NCBI GenBank assembly: GCA_002345505.1
Contig: DDWJ01000029.1
Location: 1 to 49,611 of the forward strand
Direction of reading: 5' to 3'
DNA: 49,611 nt
From: Caryophanales bacterium UBA2289
GTDB lineage: Bacteria; Bacillota_I; Bacilli_A; Izemoplasmatales; Hujiaoplasmataceae
Positions 8,941 to 17,312 of this stretch are shown here, one piece after another. The position numbers and the translations under genes are program-made. Every line of letters starts with the position of its first letter. Within the stretch, counting starts at the first letter, position 1. Below the pieces are notes generated by a model. That model saw only the letters and a list, made by a program, of their open reading frames with translations, made no database searches and was not told the origin of the DNA.

Positions 8941-9003
8941 GTGGTTTTAAAACCGCTACTTCTTCATTATATCAAACAAGAAAGCTTAAATAAATGTTAT
9001 AAT
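8941..9003. promoter_or_regulatory. Divergent promoter region with a 12-bp palindrome
   Basis: Minus-strand extended -10 TGATATAAT (8966-8974) serves the peptidase-like gene; plus-strand extended -10 TGTTATAAT (8995-9003) serves the methyltransferase. GGTTTTAAAACC (8943-8954, perfect palindrome) lies just after the expected minus-strand start of transcription and could be an operator. Confidence 0.55.
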
Positions 9004-9036
9004 ACATATTAACAAATAATAAAAAGGATAGATTTT

Positions 9037-9672
9037 ATGGATAAACATCGCTGTTCACTTTGTAATAACTTAACTATTGATTATGCATTTGAAAGAAAAA
9101 GAAATTATTTATTTTGTTCTTTTTGTAATTCTATCCAAATGGATCCCAAATATTACATTTCTTTAGAAAACGAGAAGAAACGTTACGAACTTCATAAAAG
9201 TGATATTTTTGATTTAGGTTACCAAAACTTTGTTAAGCCAATAACTGACTATGTTTTTCAAAATTTAGCTAAAGATTCGCTTGGCTTAGATTTTGGCGCA
9301 GGTCACGGACCTGTCATTTCTGAATTACTTAAAGAAAAAGGTTTTAAAATCAAGATATATGATCCATTTTTCCATCGAGATTTAAATGTACTAGAAACCA
9401 AATACGATTACATAATTTCATGTGAAGTAATTGAACATTTTCATAATCCTGCCAAAGAGTTTAAACTCTTACGTAACCTCTTAAAAGCTAATGGAAAACT
9501 GATTTTAATGACTGATCCTTATAATGATGAAACTGATTTTAGCAAGTGGTATTATAAAAACGATGAAACCCATGTTTTCTTCTACTCGAAAAAAACTTTT
9601 GAGTATATAAAAGAATATTACAATTTTCGTAATCTGATAATCAATAATCGTTTAATTATTTTTGAAACATAA
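9037..9672 (+). CDS. SAM-dependent methyltransferase with N-terminal zinc ribbon
   Basis: 211-aa class I methyltransferase. Two CxxC pairs (Cys6/Cys9 and Cys27/Cys30) form a likely zinc ribbon, then motif I LGLDFGAGHGPV near residues 82-93 and motif IV-like ISCEVIEHF near 130. This layout is common in methyltransferases annotated Methyltransf_23. The substrate is unknown. It has its own promoter and terminator. Confidence 0.8.
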   Translation: MDKHRCSLCNNLTIDYAFERKRNYLFCSFCNSIQMDPKYYISLENEKKRYELHKSDIFDLGYQNFVKPITDYVFQNLAKDSLGLDFGAGHGPVISELLKEKGFKIKIYDPFFHRDLNVLETKYDYIISCEVIEHFHNPAKEFKLLRNLLKANGKLILMTDPYNDETDFSKWYYKNDETHVFFYSKKTFEYIKEYYNFRNLIINNRLIIFET

Positions 9673-9701
9673 AAGATGCCTTAAGGCATCTTTTCCTTTT
9701 T
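9671..9701. terminator. Bidirectional terminator
   Basis: 10-bp perfect stem AAAAGATGCC (9671-9680) / GGCATCTTTT (9685-9694), TTAA loop, T-rich tail on the plus strand; A-rich on the other side so it may also end the convergent acetyltransferase. Confidence 0.85.
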
Positions 9702-10472
9702 TTATTTGATATGGTGCATTAACCAATGTTTCTTTTCGACATAGCCTAATTTTAAGGCAATGTGCGAGGATGTTGGATTAGCCGCATCCCACAGCGGTTT
9801 AAAACCTTTTTTAAATGTTTGTTCAATAAAATAACTAGCTAAAGTTGTCCCAATTCCTTGGTTACGATACTTATCAAAAGAATTATATCCAACCCGATAA
9901 GTTACTTCAATTTTATCGGTATTACCAATAGGATAATTTGTTACAGCGAAGCCATGAACGACTCCTTCTTCATTCTCTAAAACTAAGCCAAAACCAGTTT
10001 TCATGAAGTCTATATTTATAAAAAACTTATCAATTATTTCATGTTTTAACATGCCTTTTTCTAAGTGTCTTTTTTCGACAGGAATTATTTTTAATTCTTT
10101 CGGCAAAGGTTTTCTAAGTTTCTTGAGCTCATCTAAAGAAATTTTAGATTCATCAAAAAACATTCTAGGATGACTATCGATATTTTTCCCAAAAGTTTCA
10201 ATCAAAAATAAATCCCAATCATTTGTTGGAGAAATAATCCAACTTCCACTTTTGAGAAGATTCGTAGCATCTTCTTTACTTATCGCATTGGGATTGCCTA
10301 CTAAAAGAAATGCTGGAGCAGCGAATAACATTGCTGCTTTAGGTTCTTTTGTGTCATCTACAAAGAGTTTATAATCCATAACATTAATAGCGTGTTCTAA
10401 ATAAAGTTCAAAAATCGGATAATCTTTAAACAAATAGAGAAATTCACTTTTATTTTCTTTTAATTCAATCAA
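9702..10472 (-). CDS. GNAT family N-acetyltransferase
   Basis: About 256-aa protein whose C-terminal half is a GNAT fold: acetyl-CoA binding motif A YRNQGIGTTLASYFI (Q/RxxGxG) near residue 205, followed by WDAANPTSSHIALKLGYVEK, the usual beta5/alpha4 pattern with an Asn and a Gly-Tyr. The N-terminal half is unassigned, as in FR47/GNAT_acetyltr_2-like proteins. The start is unusual: a GTG at 10481 is contiguous with the only Shine-Dalgarno-like AAAGAGG, while a TTG at 10472 sits 6 bp after AGAGGTG and was chosen. Substrate unknown. Confidence 0.78.
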   Translation of the reverse strand: MIELKENKSEFLYLFKDYPIFELYLEHAINVMDYKLFVDDTKEPKAAMLFAAPAFLLVGNPNAISKEDATNLLKSGSWIISPTNDWDLFLIETFGKNIDSHPRMFFDESKISLDELKKLRKPLPKELKIIPVEKRHLEKGMLKHEIIDKFFINIDFMKTGFGLVLENEEGVVHGFAVTNYPIGNTDKIEVTYRVGYNSFDKYRNQGIGTTLASYFIEQTFKKGFKPLWDAANPTSSHIALKLGYVEKKHWLMHHIK

Positions 10473-10582
10473 TCTTGACACCTCTTTACACTATAAATAT
10501 TCAAAAATATCTTATTAATATTAATGATTATTATAACATTTCCTTTTTAAGATTAAAGATGGTGTCATAAAATTCCTTCCAC

Positions 10583-10624
10583 AAAACAAAAACTTTTGTT
10601 TTATGATTACTAATAATGTATAAT
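10583..10624 (+). promoter_or_regulatory. Promoter of the Sua5 gene with overlapping inverted repeat
   Basis: -35 TTGTTT (10596-10601), 17-bp spacer, -10 TATAAT (10619-10624). An inverted repeat with 9-bp arms AAAACAAAA (10583-10591) and TTTTGTTTT (10594-10602) covers the -35 and has no T tract, so an operator is more likely than a terminator. Confidence 0.6.
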
Positions 10625-10682
10625 ATATGAGTATAAAATTATTGAATTTTTCACGAAAATTCTTGTCGAAGGAATCAATTAT

Positions 10683-11717
10683 ATGAAGACCAAAATTTTT
10701 CAAGCTGCTGATTTACAAAGACTTGAAATCAGAGAAAAAATTAAAAACAGTATAAACTGTGATGAATTGGTAGTTTTCCCGACCGAGACCGTTTATGGTA
10801 TAGGAGCGAATGCTTTGTCAGAAACGGCTGTGAAAAAAATTTTTGAAGTCAAGGGAAGACCGTCAGATAATCCATTAATTGTTCATTTAAGTGATAAAAA
10901 TGACGTTTATAAGTATGTAAAAAATATTTCTCCATATGCTTCTGCTTTAATGGATGCTTTTTGGCCTGGACCATTGACTTTAGTTTTTGAAAGTAACGGT
11001 AGTTTCCCACCAGTTGTTACGGGAGGTTTAAAAACTGTTGCGATTAGAGTTCCTTCTCATAATATCGCTAGAGAGATTATTCAATTAGCTGAAGTTCCCA
11101 TTTGCGCGCCGTCTGCAAATATTAGCGGCAAACCATCTTCTACATTGTTTTCACATGTAAAAGATGATTTTGATGGCTTAGTCTCAACAATCATTGACGG
11201 AGGATCAACTGAAATCGGTTTAGAATCAACTGTGCTAGATTTAACTGTTGAAGTGCCTTCAATATTGAGACCTGGTAAAGTTACAAAAAAGATGATTGAG
11301 GACGTTCTGAAGATTAAAATTGAAAACCTTAGTGAAAAATTACTCGAAGACGCACCGAAGTCTCCTGGTATGAAATATAAACATTATGCACCAAAAGGCA
11401 AAGTAACCTTAGTCGAAGGTGAAAGTGAAAATATCATCGCATACATTAATAATCAAGCTTCACTTTATAAAGATAAAAAAGTTGCCTGTCTTTGCCCAGA
11501 CGAGTTCGAAAAAGGGTTAAATTTAGAAACGATTATAAAATTAGGATCAATAAATAAACTCGAAACAATTGGTGAAAATCTATTTAAATCGCTACGATTG
11601 ATGGATGAATTAAATATTGATTACATTTTTATTCCCGTAGTTAGTTATGAAGGATTGGGTGAAGCAATTATGAATCGCTTACTCAAAGCTTCTAATCATA
11701 ATCTAGTTAAAGTATAA
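10683..11717 (+). CDS. L-threonylcarbamoyladenylate synthase (Sua5/TsaC)
   Basis: 344-aa enzyme that makes threonylcarbamoyl-AMP from Thr, bicarbonate and ATP for the t6A37 tRNA modification. The YrdC/TsaC domain covers about residues 10-205: VVFPTETVYGIGANA near 30, KGRPSDNPLIVHL near 58, WPGPLTLVF near 97 and APSANISGKPS near 140. A Sua5 C-terminal domain follows a SPGMKYKHYAPKG linker near 225, making it the long Sua5 form. It has a GAAGG site 11 bp upstream and is followed 29 bp later by the MFS gene, probably one operon. Confidence 0.94.
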   Translation: MKTKIFQAADLQRLEIREKIKNSINCDELVVFPTETVYGIGANALSETAVKKIFEVKGRPSDNPLIVHLSDKNDVYKYVKNISPYASALMDAFWPGPLTLVFESNGSFPPVVTGGLKTVAIRVPSHNIAREIIQLAEVPICAPSANISGKPSSTLFSHVKDDFDGLVSTIIDGGSTEIGLESTVLDLTVEVPSILRPGKVTKKMIEDVLKIKIENLSEKLLEDAPKSPGMKYKHYAPKGKVTLVEGESENIIAYINNQASLYKDKKVACLCPDEFEKGLNLETIIKLGSINKLETIGENLFKSLRLMDELNIDYIFIPVVSYEGLGEAIMNRLLKASNHNLVKV

Positions 11718-11746
11718 AATTAAGTATTAATAAGGGGAGTCATCTG

Positions 11747-12964
11747 ATGAATAAAAATTTTCATTTCTTGACTAAAATTTATAATAACCGCTGGTTTCAA
11801 GTTGTTTTAGGTTTTATCGCATTTATTAGTTTAGGTACTGTTTACTCGTATAGTATCTTAAGCGTTGAAATCCAAAGAGAACTCCAGATTGGGTCTACCC
11901 TAAGTGGTTTACCTTATTTGACATCGCTTTTTTTCTATGCTTTAACCATGTTTCTATCTGGTAGATATTTGTCAAAATACAAACCTTCAAGAATTATGGT
12001 AATAGGTAGTCTTTTAGTCTCTATCGGTTGGATACTTTCTAGTTTCGCCTCAAGCATCTATATTCTTATTATCACTTATGGAATTGTTATGGGAATTGGT
12101 GTTGGTCTTGTATATGGTATTCCGATTATTGTAATTCCTAAATGGTTTCAGAAGCATAAGGGATTAGCTGTAGGTCTAGTATTAGCAGGGTTTGGTCTTA
12201 GTCCCTTGCTCACATCGCCAATAACCCAACTAGCTTTGGACAATGTCGGATTATCTAGAACCTTCTTGATATTTGGGATAGTTTTTATGTTTTTATTACC
12301 TTTAATATCAATCCTTTTCCATAATCCACCAGAAAATGAAATTTCTGACTTGATAAATAATGATAAACAAACCGTAAGCAGCACAAATATAATTAAGACC
12401 AAGAACTTCTGGTTGTTATATTCAAACTTTATTCTTGGAACAACCACAGGTTTGATGGTAATTGGGGCAAGCAGCGTGATTGGCGTTAATTACTATCAAT
12501 TAGAAATTCATGTTGTAGCTTATACAATTGCATTTTTTGCAGTAATGAATGCAATTGGAAGGCCTATATTCGGTTCGCTAAATGACATATTAGGCACAAA
12601 GAAAACTATCATATTAATTCACCTAATAACAATTATTTCCGCCTTAATCATAATATTAAAACCATTCAATCCTTTTATTTCTTTCGTTGTTGGTTTTTCA
12701 CCACTATGGATGATGCTAGGAGGCTGGCTGGCTTTAGCCCCAGCTGCTACACATGCCTTATTTGATGAAAGTAATTACTCTAAGAATTATGGATTAGTTT
12801 TTACCGGTTATGGATTTGGAGCTATTATTGGCGTTGTATTTTCAGGAAGAATTATTGATAGCAATTTAAGTCTTGAATTTTTGTTCATTCCAGTAATTAT
12901 TATAAGTATTCTTTTAATATTCATAACTTCCTTACTTTTAAAGAAAAAATTAATTTCAAAATAA
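11747..12964 (+). CDS. MFS transporter, OFA (oxalate/formate antiporter) type
   Basis: 405-aa integral membrane protein with about 12 hydrophobic helices. The first helix contains GFIAFISLGTVYSYSILS, the helix 4-5 region GIVMGIGVGLVYGIPIIVIPKWF and the basic FQKHKGLAVGLVLAGFGLSP, which match OFA-family exchangers. Helix 8 carries FFAVMNAIGRPIFGSLND, the repeat of the MFS motif. The transported anion is not determinable. It lies 29 bp after the Sua5 gene with a GGGGAG site. Confidence 0.83.
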   Translation: MNKNFHFLTKIYNNRWFQVVLGFIAFISLGTVYSYSILSVEIQRELQIGSTLSGLPYLTSLFFYALTMFLSGRYLSKYKPSRIMVIGSLLVSIGWILSSFASSIYILIITYGIVMGIGVGLVYGIPIIVIPKWFQKHKGLAVGLVLAGFGLSPLLTSPITQLALDNVGLSRTFLIFGIVFMFLLPLISILFHNPPENEISDLINNDKQTVSSTNIIKTKNFWLLYSNFILGTTTGLMVIGASSVIGVNYYQLEIHVVAYTIAFFAVMNAIGRPIFGSLNDILGTKKTIILIHLITIISALIIILKPFNPFISFVVGFSPLWMMLGGWLALAPAATHALFDESNYSKNYGLVFTGYGFGAIIGVVFSGRIIDSNLSLEFLFIPVIIISILLIFITSLLLKKKLISK

Positions 12965-12965
12965 A

Positions 12966-12997
12966 AATGGACATGTCATAATGTCCATTGTTTTTTT
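12966..12997. terminator. Terminator after the MFS gene
   Basis: 8-bp stem AATGGACA (12966-12973) / TGTCCATT (12982-12989), then GTTTTTTT. It lies between convergent genes and may serve both. Confidence 0.8.
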
Positions 12998-13006
12998 AAA
13001 AATCAA

Positions 13007-13594
13007 TCAGAAGTTTTTTTCAAATTCTATAATTTCATTAATATATAAATCTTCATTAAAAATTTCAGACTCGTAAAATTTTCCAGAAAAATTTCCTAGG
13101 TAACCTTCTTGAAGCTCTTTAACCATAAATGCATCAAATTGTTCACCATTTTTAGTTGTAATATTGAAATTACTGGCTTGTACAAAACCGAATTTTTTAT
13201 AATATTCTGGATGTCCAAAGATTATTATAGCTTTATATCCTAGTTCTAAAGCTTTTTTCATAGAATAATTGATTAATTTCTTTCCTATTCCTTTGTTTTG
13301 ATAAGCCTTCCTTACACATACTGGGCCAAATGTTATTGTCTCAACTTTTTCATTATTGCTTGTTAGGATATAAGAATGACTATATATAATATGACCAACA
13401 ACAATACCATCTATTTCAGCGACTAAACTCAGATCTAAAATCCCATCTTTTTCTCTTAATCTGTGAGTAAAGTAAGGTTCACTGCAAGGAAAACCCTTAT
13501 TTACTAAATCACTTTCATTAAAAAAAGCTTCTCTAGTAACCGCTTCAACAATATCATAATCTTTAGTTTCTTCTCTTCTAATGATAATATCCAT
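13007..13594 (-). CDS. GNAT family N-acetyltransferase (YhbS-like)
   Basis: 195-aa acetyltransferase. N-terminal IIIRREETKDYDIVEAVTRE, motif B with SLVAEIDGIVVGHIIYS, and acetyl-CoA motif A GPVCVRKAYQNKGIGKKLI (QxxGIG) around residue 100; then IIFGHPEYYKKFGFVQAS, typical of the YhbS/EIS-like subgroup. The ATG at 13594 has GGGTG at 5-bp spacing; an in-frame TTG at 13606 has none. Substrate unknown. Confidence 0.85.
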   Translation of the reverse strand: MDIIIRREETKDYDIVEAVTREAFFNESDLVNKGFPCSEPYFTHRLREKDGILDLSLVAEIDGIVVGHIIYSHSYILTSNNEKVETITFGPVCVRKAYQNKGIGKKLINYSMKKALELGYKAIIIFGHPEYYKKFGFVQASNFNITTKNGEQFDAFMVKELQEGYLGNFSGKFYESEIFNEDLYINEIIEFEKNF

Positions 13595-13640
13595 CAAATC
13601 ACCCAATATAATTTTACCACATGCAATTACTATTATTTCA

Positions 13641-13688
13641 AAAAAATAAGACTCATATCATATTTATCGATATTAGTCTCATTTTTTT
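13641..13688. terminator. Hairpin terminator, mainly for the DUF2202 gene
   Basis: 11-bp arms 13649-13659 and 13669-13679 with one mismatch and a 9-nt loop. A tracts on the left (13641-13646) and T tracts on the right (13682-13688) allow termination on both strands; on the minus strand it lies directly after the 13711-14379 gene. Confidence 0.7.
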
Positions 13689-13710
13689 ATTTGATTTTGA
13701 TTACATTTAA

Positions 13711-14379
13711 TTAATTATTAACACAAATACCTGAATTTAAACCTTTATTACTGTTAATGTTGTTTCCTCTATTTTGGGAACCATTACCAGTATTATTTCC
13801 GCCTTTTCTAAACATGTTTTTTATGCCTTGAGCAAAGTCGGTTCCTAGATAATTGTATCGATCTTTTGAGAATGCTCTTAAGTGATTTTCAGATGCATTC
13901 ATTAAATATTCAAAAGCTGTTCTAACATCATCTGGCAAATTATCTTGACTTAAGAATTGTTGATACATAGCTATGTTCATTTCCTCAGCTTCAACACCTG
14001 TAGCTAAAGCACTTGATATTGATTCTGGCAAAACTGTTAACTCAGCCGCATTGTTATCTGGCAATTCAATATTATACGTTTCAAAGAGTGGTATTAATAA
14101 ATCAATATGTGTTTGTTCTGCTTCTACAATATTAGTAAAAGGTCTAATTTCTCCAAACTCAGAGATAATCAATTCATATTCCGCTTGAGCTAAATACTCA
14201 TCTTGAATTGCATAATTGAGCATTTCTTCTAAAGAATACTCTACATCACTTGTTAATTCAAAAGATCTTACTTCTGAATCATAAATACTACTTGCATTGA
14301 CAGTGGTCATTACCAAGCCAAATCCTACTAAAGTTACTAATAAAGCTACTAAAAATGTTTTTCTAATTATTGTTTTCAT
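13711..14379 (-). CDS. Exported DUF2202 ferritin-like protein
   Basis: 222-aa protein with a clear signal peptide (basic KTIIRK, hydrophobic VALLVTLVGFGLVM, then NAS). The mature part is a four-helix ferritin-like domain of the DUF2202 type: AIQDEYLAQAEYELIISEFG, VEAEQTHIDLLIPLF, GVEAEEMNIAMYQQFL and YLMNASENHLRAFSK supply repeated Glu/His pairs that could bind two metals. The last 35 residues are a Gly/Asn-rich tail ending in one Cys. It is monocistronic, with GAGG 9 bp upstream. Metal binding and its role outside the cell are inferred. Confidence 0.85.
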   Translation of the reverse strand: MKTIIRKTFLVALLVTLVGFGLVMTTVNASSIYDSEVRSFELTSDVEYSLEEMLNYAIQDEYLAQAEYELIISEFGEIRPFTNIVEAEQTHIDLLIPLFETYNIELPDNNAAELTVLPESISSALATGVEAEEMNIAMYQQFLSQDNLPDDVRTAFEYLMNASENHLRAFSKDRYNYLGTDFAQGIKNMFRKGGNNTGNGSQNRGNNINSNKGLNSGICVNN

Positions 14380-14461
14380 TGTAAATCCTCGCTTTCTTAC
14401 ACATCTATACGCTAGATTTATCGGATTTATTGGTGATAAAGTAAAGTTTCACACAAACATC

Positions 14462-14475
14462 ACAGTATTTACTGT
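14462..14475. promoter_or_regulatory. Palindrome upstream of the DUF2202 gene
   Basis: ACAGTA-TT-TACTGT, 6-bp arms, about 85 bp upstream of the start codon. A weak minus-strand promoter (TTTACT, 17 bp, GATAAA) lies between it and the gene. It may be an operator; unproven. Confidence 0.35.
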
Positions 14476-14489
14476 ATGTGGTTTTTTAA

Positions 14490-14523
14490 AACAAAAAAAG
14501 ATACTTATATAAAAAGCATCTTT
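14490..14523 (-). terminator. Terminator of the Fic/transglutaminase-like operon
   Basis: Minus-strand stem of 10 bp (14497-14506 with 14514-14523, one G-T pair), 7-nt loop, followed by TTTTTTTG. It lies 98 bp after the stop codon at 14621; nothing else is seen in that gap. Confidence 0.65.
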
Positions 14524-14620
14524 TAATCATTAATCTGTATCTTTATTGTGGAGTTTTATCTTATTTTGATGAATAATGAACGGTGTTTTACCTTATAAAG
14601 TTGTATGTTGCTTTTTTATG

Positions 14621-15379
14621 CTAGTCATCTTCTTTCATTTGCCATTGTCCATTATGTTTCAATCTCATCATCTTTAGGTAATATTCATTAGGTCTAGAAA
14701 TATTATAGTTATAGTTTTTTGTAACATCATATTCACTGATTGCAGCTAACTTGTATAAACCTGAAATATAATCTAGTTGTGAATCATCTATAACACTAGA
14801 TTGATAAATATTTTTAACCTGTTCTGGCTTATTAAGAAGATCATGTACTGAGTAAATAGTACTAACTTTTCCAATAACACCATATAAAAAATCACATATC
14901 ATATACTTTCCATTCACATACGCTTCTACCACTTGATGACCATTGTAGGCAACATCTTTGTTAACAATTATAACAATCCGGCTTGGAATACATAGACATT
15001 GTAAAAGTGCTACACCAACTCTTGATATATCTGCACACCAATCCGTTCCTCTTTCAATAATTTCTTTTTCTGTGCCTCCAAAATACATGTCTTCAAATAG
15101 TGCATCAAACTGTTTAACTATCTTTTTAAGATAAGTCATGACATTTCGTATGGATTCTAAATCATTACTGCCTTTAAATTGTTGTGAGAAACTATATAGT
15201 TCATGAAATCTTACATCATCTGATACTGATTTTGGTTTTTGATATAAGAAGTTGTTCGACTCATTGTCCAACAGAATCATATTCCTTAACAAATAATGAT
15301 CAATCGAATGCTTATCATGCAAATCATTTCGAAGCATAACTTCATATGCTTTGCCAAATACTCCATAACCTTTTTTCAT
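14621..15379 (-). CDS. Transglutaminase-like cysteine protease-fold protein
   Basis: 252-aa cytoplasmic protein of the transglutaminase-like superfamily. The triad is visible as Cys115 in RGTDWCADISRVGVALL, His148 in AYNGHQVVEAYVNGKY and Asp163 in ICDFLYG. There is no signal peptide. It starts 20 bp after the Fic gene stop with a GGAGGG site, so the two are co-expressed. It could be a protease, a protein cross-linking/deamidating enzyme, or an inactive binding domain; its pairing with Fic suggests an effector/toxin role, which is inference. Confidence 0.7.
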   Translation of the reverse strand: MKKGYGVFGKAYEVMLRNDLHDKHSIDHYLLRNMILLDNESNNFLYQKPKSVSDDVRFHELYSFSQQFKGSNDLESIRNVMTYLKKIVKQFDALFEDMYFGGTEKEIIERGTDWCADISRVGVALLQCLCIPSRIVIIVNKDVAYNGHQVVEAYVNGKYMICDFLYGVIGKVSTIYSVHDLLNKPEQVKNIYQSSVIDDSQLDYISGLYKLAAISEYDVTKNYNYNISRPNEYYLKMMRLKHNGQWQMKEDD

Positions 15380-15399
15380 ATTTAACCCTCCAGCAAAAA

Positions 15400-16449
15400 T
15401 CAGTCTCTAACAAGATTCAATAATTGAATGTTTTTGTAAATCACTTCTTTCCCCACTTGTTCTGATGTTATAAAACCTTCTTTTTCAAGTAGTTTTAAGT
15501 ACTTCGTCGCTGTTGCTCTTGAGACACCGATATCCTCTCTGAAATATTCATTTTTTGTATACATATAAGAAAACAAATGTTCAATAATTTCATAACTGTA
15601 AATATCTGGTAGTTTACGTTTCATTTCATCTTTTATCAAATCAATAGATTGATTAATTCTTAATATAAGATTAACGGTATTCTTAGACGTTTCTGAAATA
15701 CCTTTTAGTATATACATCACAAAATTTTCAATATAATTAAGATTTTCATTACACTTTCTTAATAACTCGTAATACTGATTTTTATGTTCAATAATATATT
15801 TGCTTAAATAAAGTATTGGTTTTTGGATTTTTTCTTTTAATACTAGATATAAAATATTAAGGATTCTTCCGGTTCTTCCATTTCCATCATAAAAAGGATG
15901 GATGCTTTCAAATTGAAAATGAATGAGAGCTAATTGAATAAGGGGATCATAATCATCGTTAGCGTTAATAAATTGTTCTAAATTTTGCATTAAATCCCTA
16001 ATTTCAGATTCTTTTTGAGGTGGTGTATGAACTATTTCATTGCACTTATCATTAACAATAACTGTGCCTGGTAGTTTTCTAAAACCGCCCTTATTCGGTT
16101 CAATAATCCCTTGGATTTCTACAAGAACATTTGTACTTATAAAGCCATTTCGCTTAATAAGGTCTAAACCATAATCAATAGCTTTTTTATAGTTGATTAC
16201 TTCTTTAGGCTTACCACCCAATGGTGATTTAGACACAAGTTCTTTGAATATTTCATCATAAGTTGTAATGATGTTTTCTATTGCTGACGAATCTTTTGAC
16301 TCACTTATATTAATTAAACTTAAAATAATATCAGGATTAGGCAACAATTTGAGTATACCTTTCAATTCTCCGATATTATGATTTGCTTCATTAAGTTGCT
16401 TAAGTATTTCTACTTTATTCAAATTGATGTTAAATGGTAATTTATTCAT
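15400..16449 (-). CDS. Fic family protein (putative AMPylase) with winged helix
   Basis: 349-aa protein with Fic_N domain, the complete catalytic motif HPFYDGNGRTGR (residues 184-195) and an N-terminal inhibitory motif SSAIEN (54-59, S/TxxxEG/N), so it is a class II self-inhibited Fic enzyme expected to AMPylate target proteins when relieved. The C-terminal 50 residues form a winged helix (SRATATKYLKLLEKEGFI) that could let it bind DNA and regulate itself. It has a strong promoter between two copies of a 15-bp repeat and heads an operon with the transglutaminase-like gene. Confidence 0.9.
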   Translation of the reverse strand: MNKLPFNINLNKVEILKQLNEANHNIGELKGILKLLPNPDIILSLINISESKDSSAIENIITTYDEIFKELVSKSPLGGKPKEVINYKKAIDYGLDLIKRNGFISTNVLVEIQGIIEPNKGGFRKLPGTVIVNDKCNEIVHTPPQKESEIRDLMQNLEQFINANDDYDPLIQLALIHFQFESIHPFYDGNGRTGRILNILYLVLKEKIQKPILYLSKYIIEHKNQYYELLRKCNENLNYIENFVMYILKGISETSKNTVNLILRINQSIDLIKDEMKRKLPDIYSYEIIEHLFSYMYTKNEYFREDIGVSRATATKYLKLLEKEGFITSEQVGKEVIYKNIQLLNLVRD

Positions 16450-16477
16450 TAAAGCACCTCGCGACTAAAATTTAATA

Positions 16478-16562
16478 TTTTTTATCCTTGTATACATCAT
16501 ACCACAAGCACCTAGTCACGTCAAGCATACGAAGATAATTATTGTCATTTTTTATCCTCGTA
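16478..16562 (-). promoter_or_regulatory. Fic operon promoter between two 15-bp direct repeats
   Basis: Minus-strand promoter TTGACG (16519-16524), 17-bp spacer, TATGAT (16496-16501). Direct repeats TACAAGGATAAAAAA (16478-16492) and TACGAGGATAAAAAA (16548-16562), 14/15 identical on the minus strand, lie just after the -10 and about 24 bp upstream of the -35. This suits a self-bound operator, perhaps recognised by the Fic protein's own winged helix. Confidence 0.65.
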
Positions 16563-16603
16563 ATTTAGCAAATTCAAATGCGTTAGTTATATACCTTAAA
16601 TAA

Positions 16604-16629
16604 CAAAAAAAACACTTTATTTAAGTGTC
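16604..16629 (-). terminator. Minus-strand terminator
   Basis: Stem ACACTT / AAGTGT (16612-16617 with 16623-16628) followed on the minus strand by TTTTTTTT. It would end transcription from the 16806-18183 cluster. The 356-bp gene-free stretch 16450-16805 holds this terminator, the 76-bp repeat and the Fic promoter. Confidence 0.7.
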
Positions 16630-16648
16630 TTTCTATTGATAATCTGTG

Positions 16649-16724
16649 TTGTCATAACCAAGTTTGTGCCACTTTTCAGGTTGTCACAACCAAGTTTGCT
16701 ATGTGATTAGTATGGAGTTTGTTT
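16649..16724. repeat. 76-bp direct repeat, copy 1
   Basis: 75 of 76 bases match 20384-20459 in the same orientation. Inside each copy a 16-base unit GTCAYAACCAAGTTTG occurs twice, 32 bp apart (16651-16666 and 16683-16698). Paired internal sites of this kind resemble transposase-binding ends of insertion sequences; no transposase gene remains. It marks the left edge of the AbiE cassette. Confidence 0.85.
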
Positions 16725-16805
16725 TATCCAATAATAAATGAACCCCTATCTCCATTTTTATCCAATTAATGTCAATATTACTGTTTAAAAGTGTGTTATT
16801 TCAGA

Positions 16806-17309
16806 TTACAGCATTTCCAAATATTTTAACATTTTGTCCTTTGGGCAATGAACTTCTTTCCAATTATTTGTCCCTACATATCCATTATTTAAATGTTGAG
16901 ATATTTCAGGTTGAAATATCTGATCATATAAACAATCGTGAGCGTACCAATCAGCATCTTGCATAGCTCTGTTTAATTGAGATACTAGCTTTCTGTTTTT
17001 TGTTTTACCATAGGTTACTTCTGATATACCATTTACATATTTCAAAACTAACTCTTGAGCAAAACCGTCAAAATGCATAGTAATCATGATTGCTTCTTGT
17101 AGAAACAATATAGGATCTTCAAAATCACTTTTCTTTAACCCATATAGAACAACAGAATACCTAGTCAAATCATTCATTAAAACAAAAAATTTTCTCCTTA
17201 AAATAATCATGTAGTTTATATGCCATGCATAGATATTATCATCCGTGTTTAATTCTTGTGGTTTTTCTTTTAGAAAATCTAACACTTTACTAGTACATTG
17301 GATATGCAT
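16806..17309 (-). CDS. DUF6933 domain protein
   Basis: 167-aa soluble protein that resembles the DUF6933 family: N-terminal MHIQCTSKVLDFL, then a WHINYMIILRRKFFVLMNDLTRYSVVLYGLKK core with hydrophobic strands, and a helical C-terminal half with KTKNRKLVSQLNRAM. No catalytic motif is evident. It is the last gene of a three-gene cluster, 3 bp after the preceding stop. Function unknown. Confidence 0.65.
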   Translation of the reverse strand: MHIQCTSKVLDFLKEKPQELNTDDNIYAWHINYMIILRRKFFVLMNDLTRYSVVLYGLKKSDFEDPILFLQEAIMITMHFDGFAQELVLKYVNGISEVTYGKTKNRKLVSQLNRAMQDADWYAHDCLYDQIFQPEISQHLNNGYVGTNNWKEVHCPKDKMLKYLEML

Positions 17310-17312
17310 ACT

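Noticed and set aside
10481..10481. GTG start for the first acetyltransferase
   Set aside because: It directly abuts the only Shine-Dalgarno-like sequence; the TTG three codons later is better spaced.
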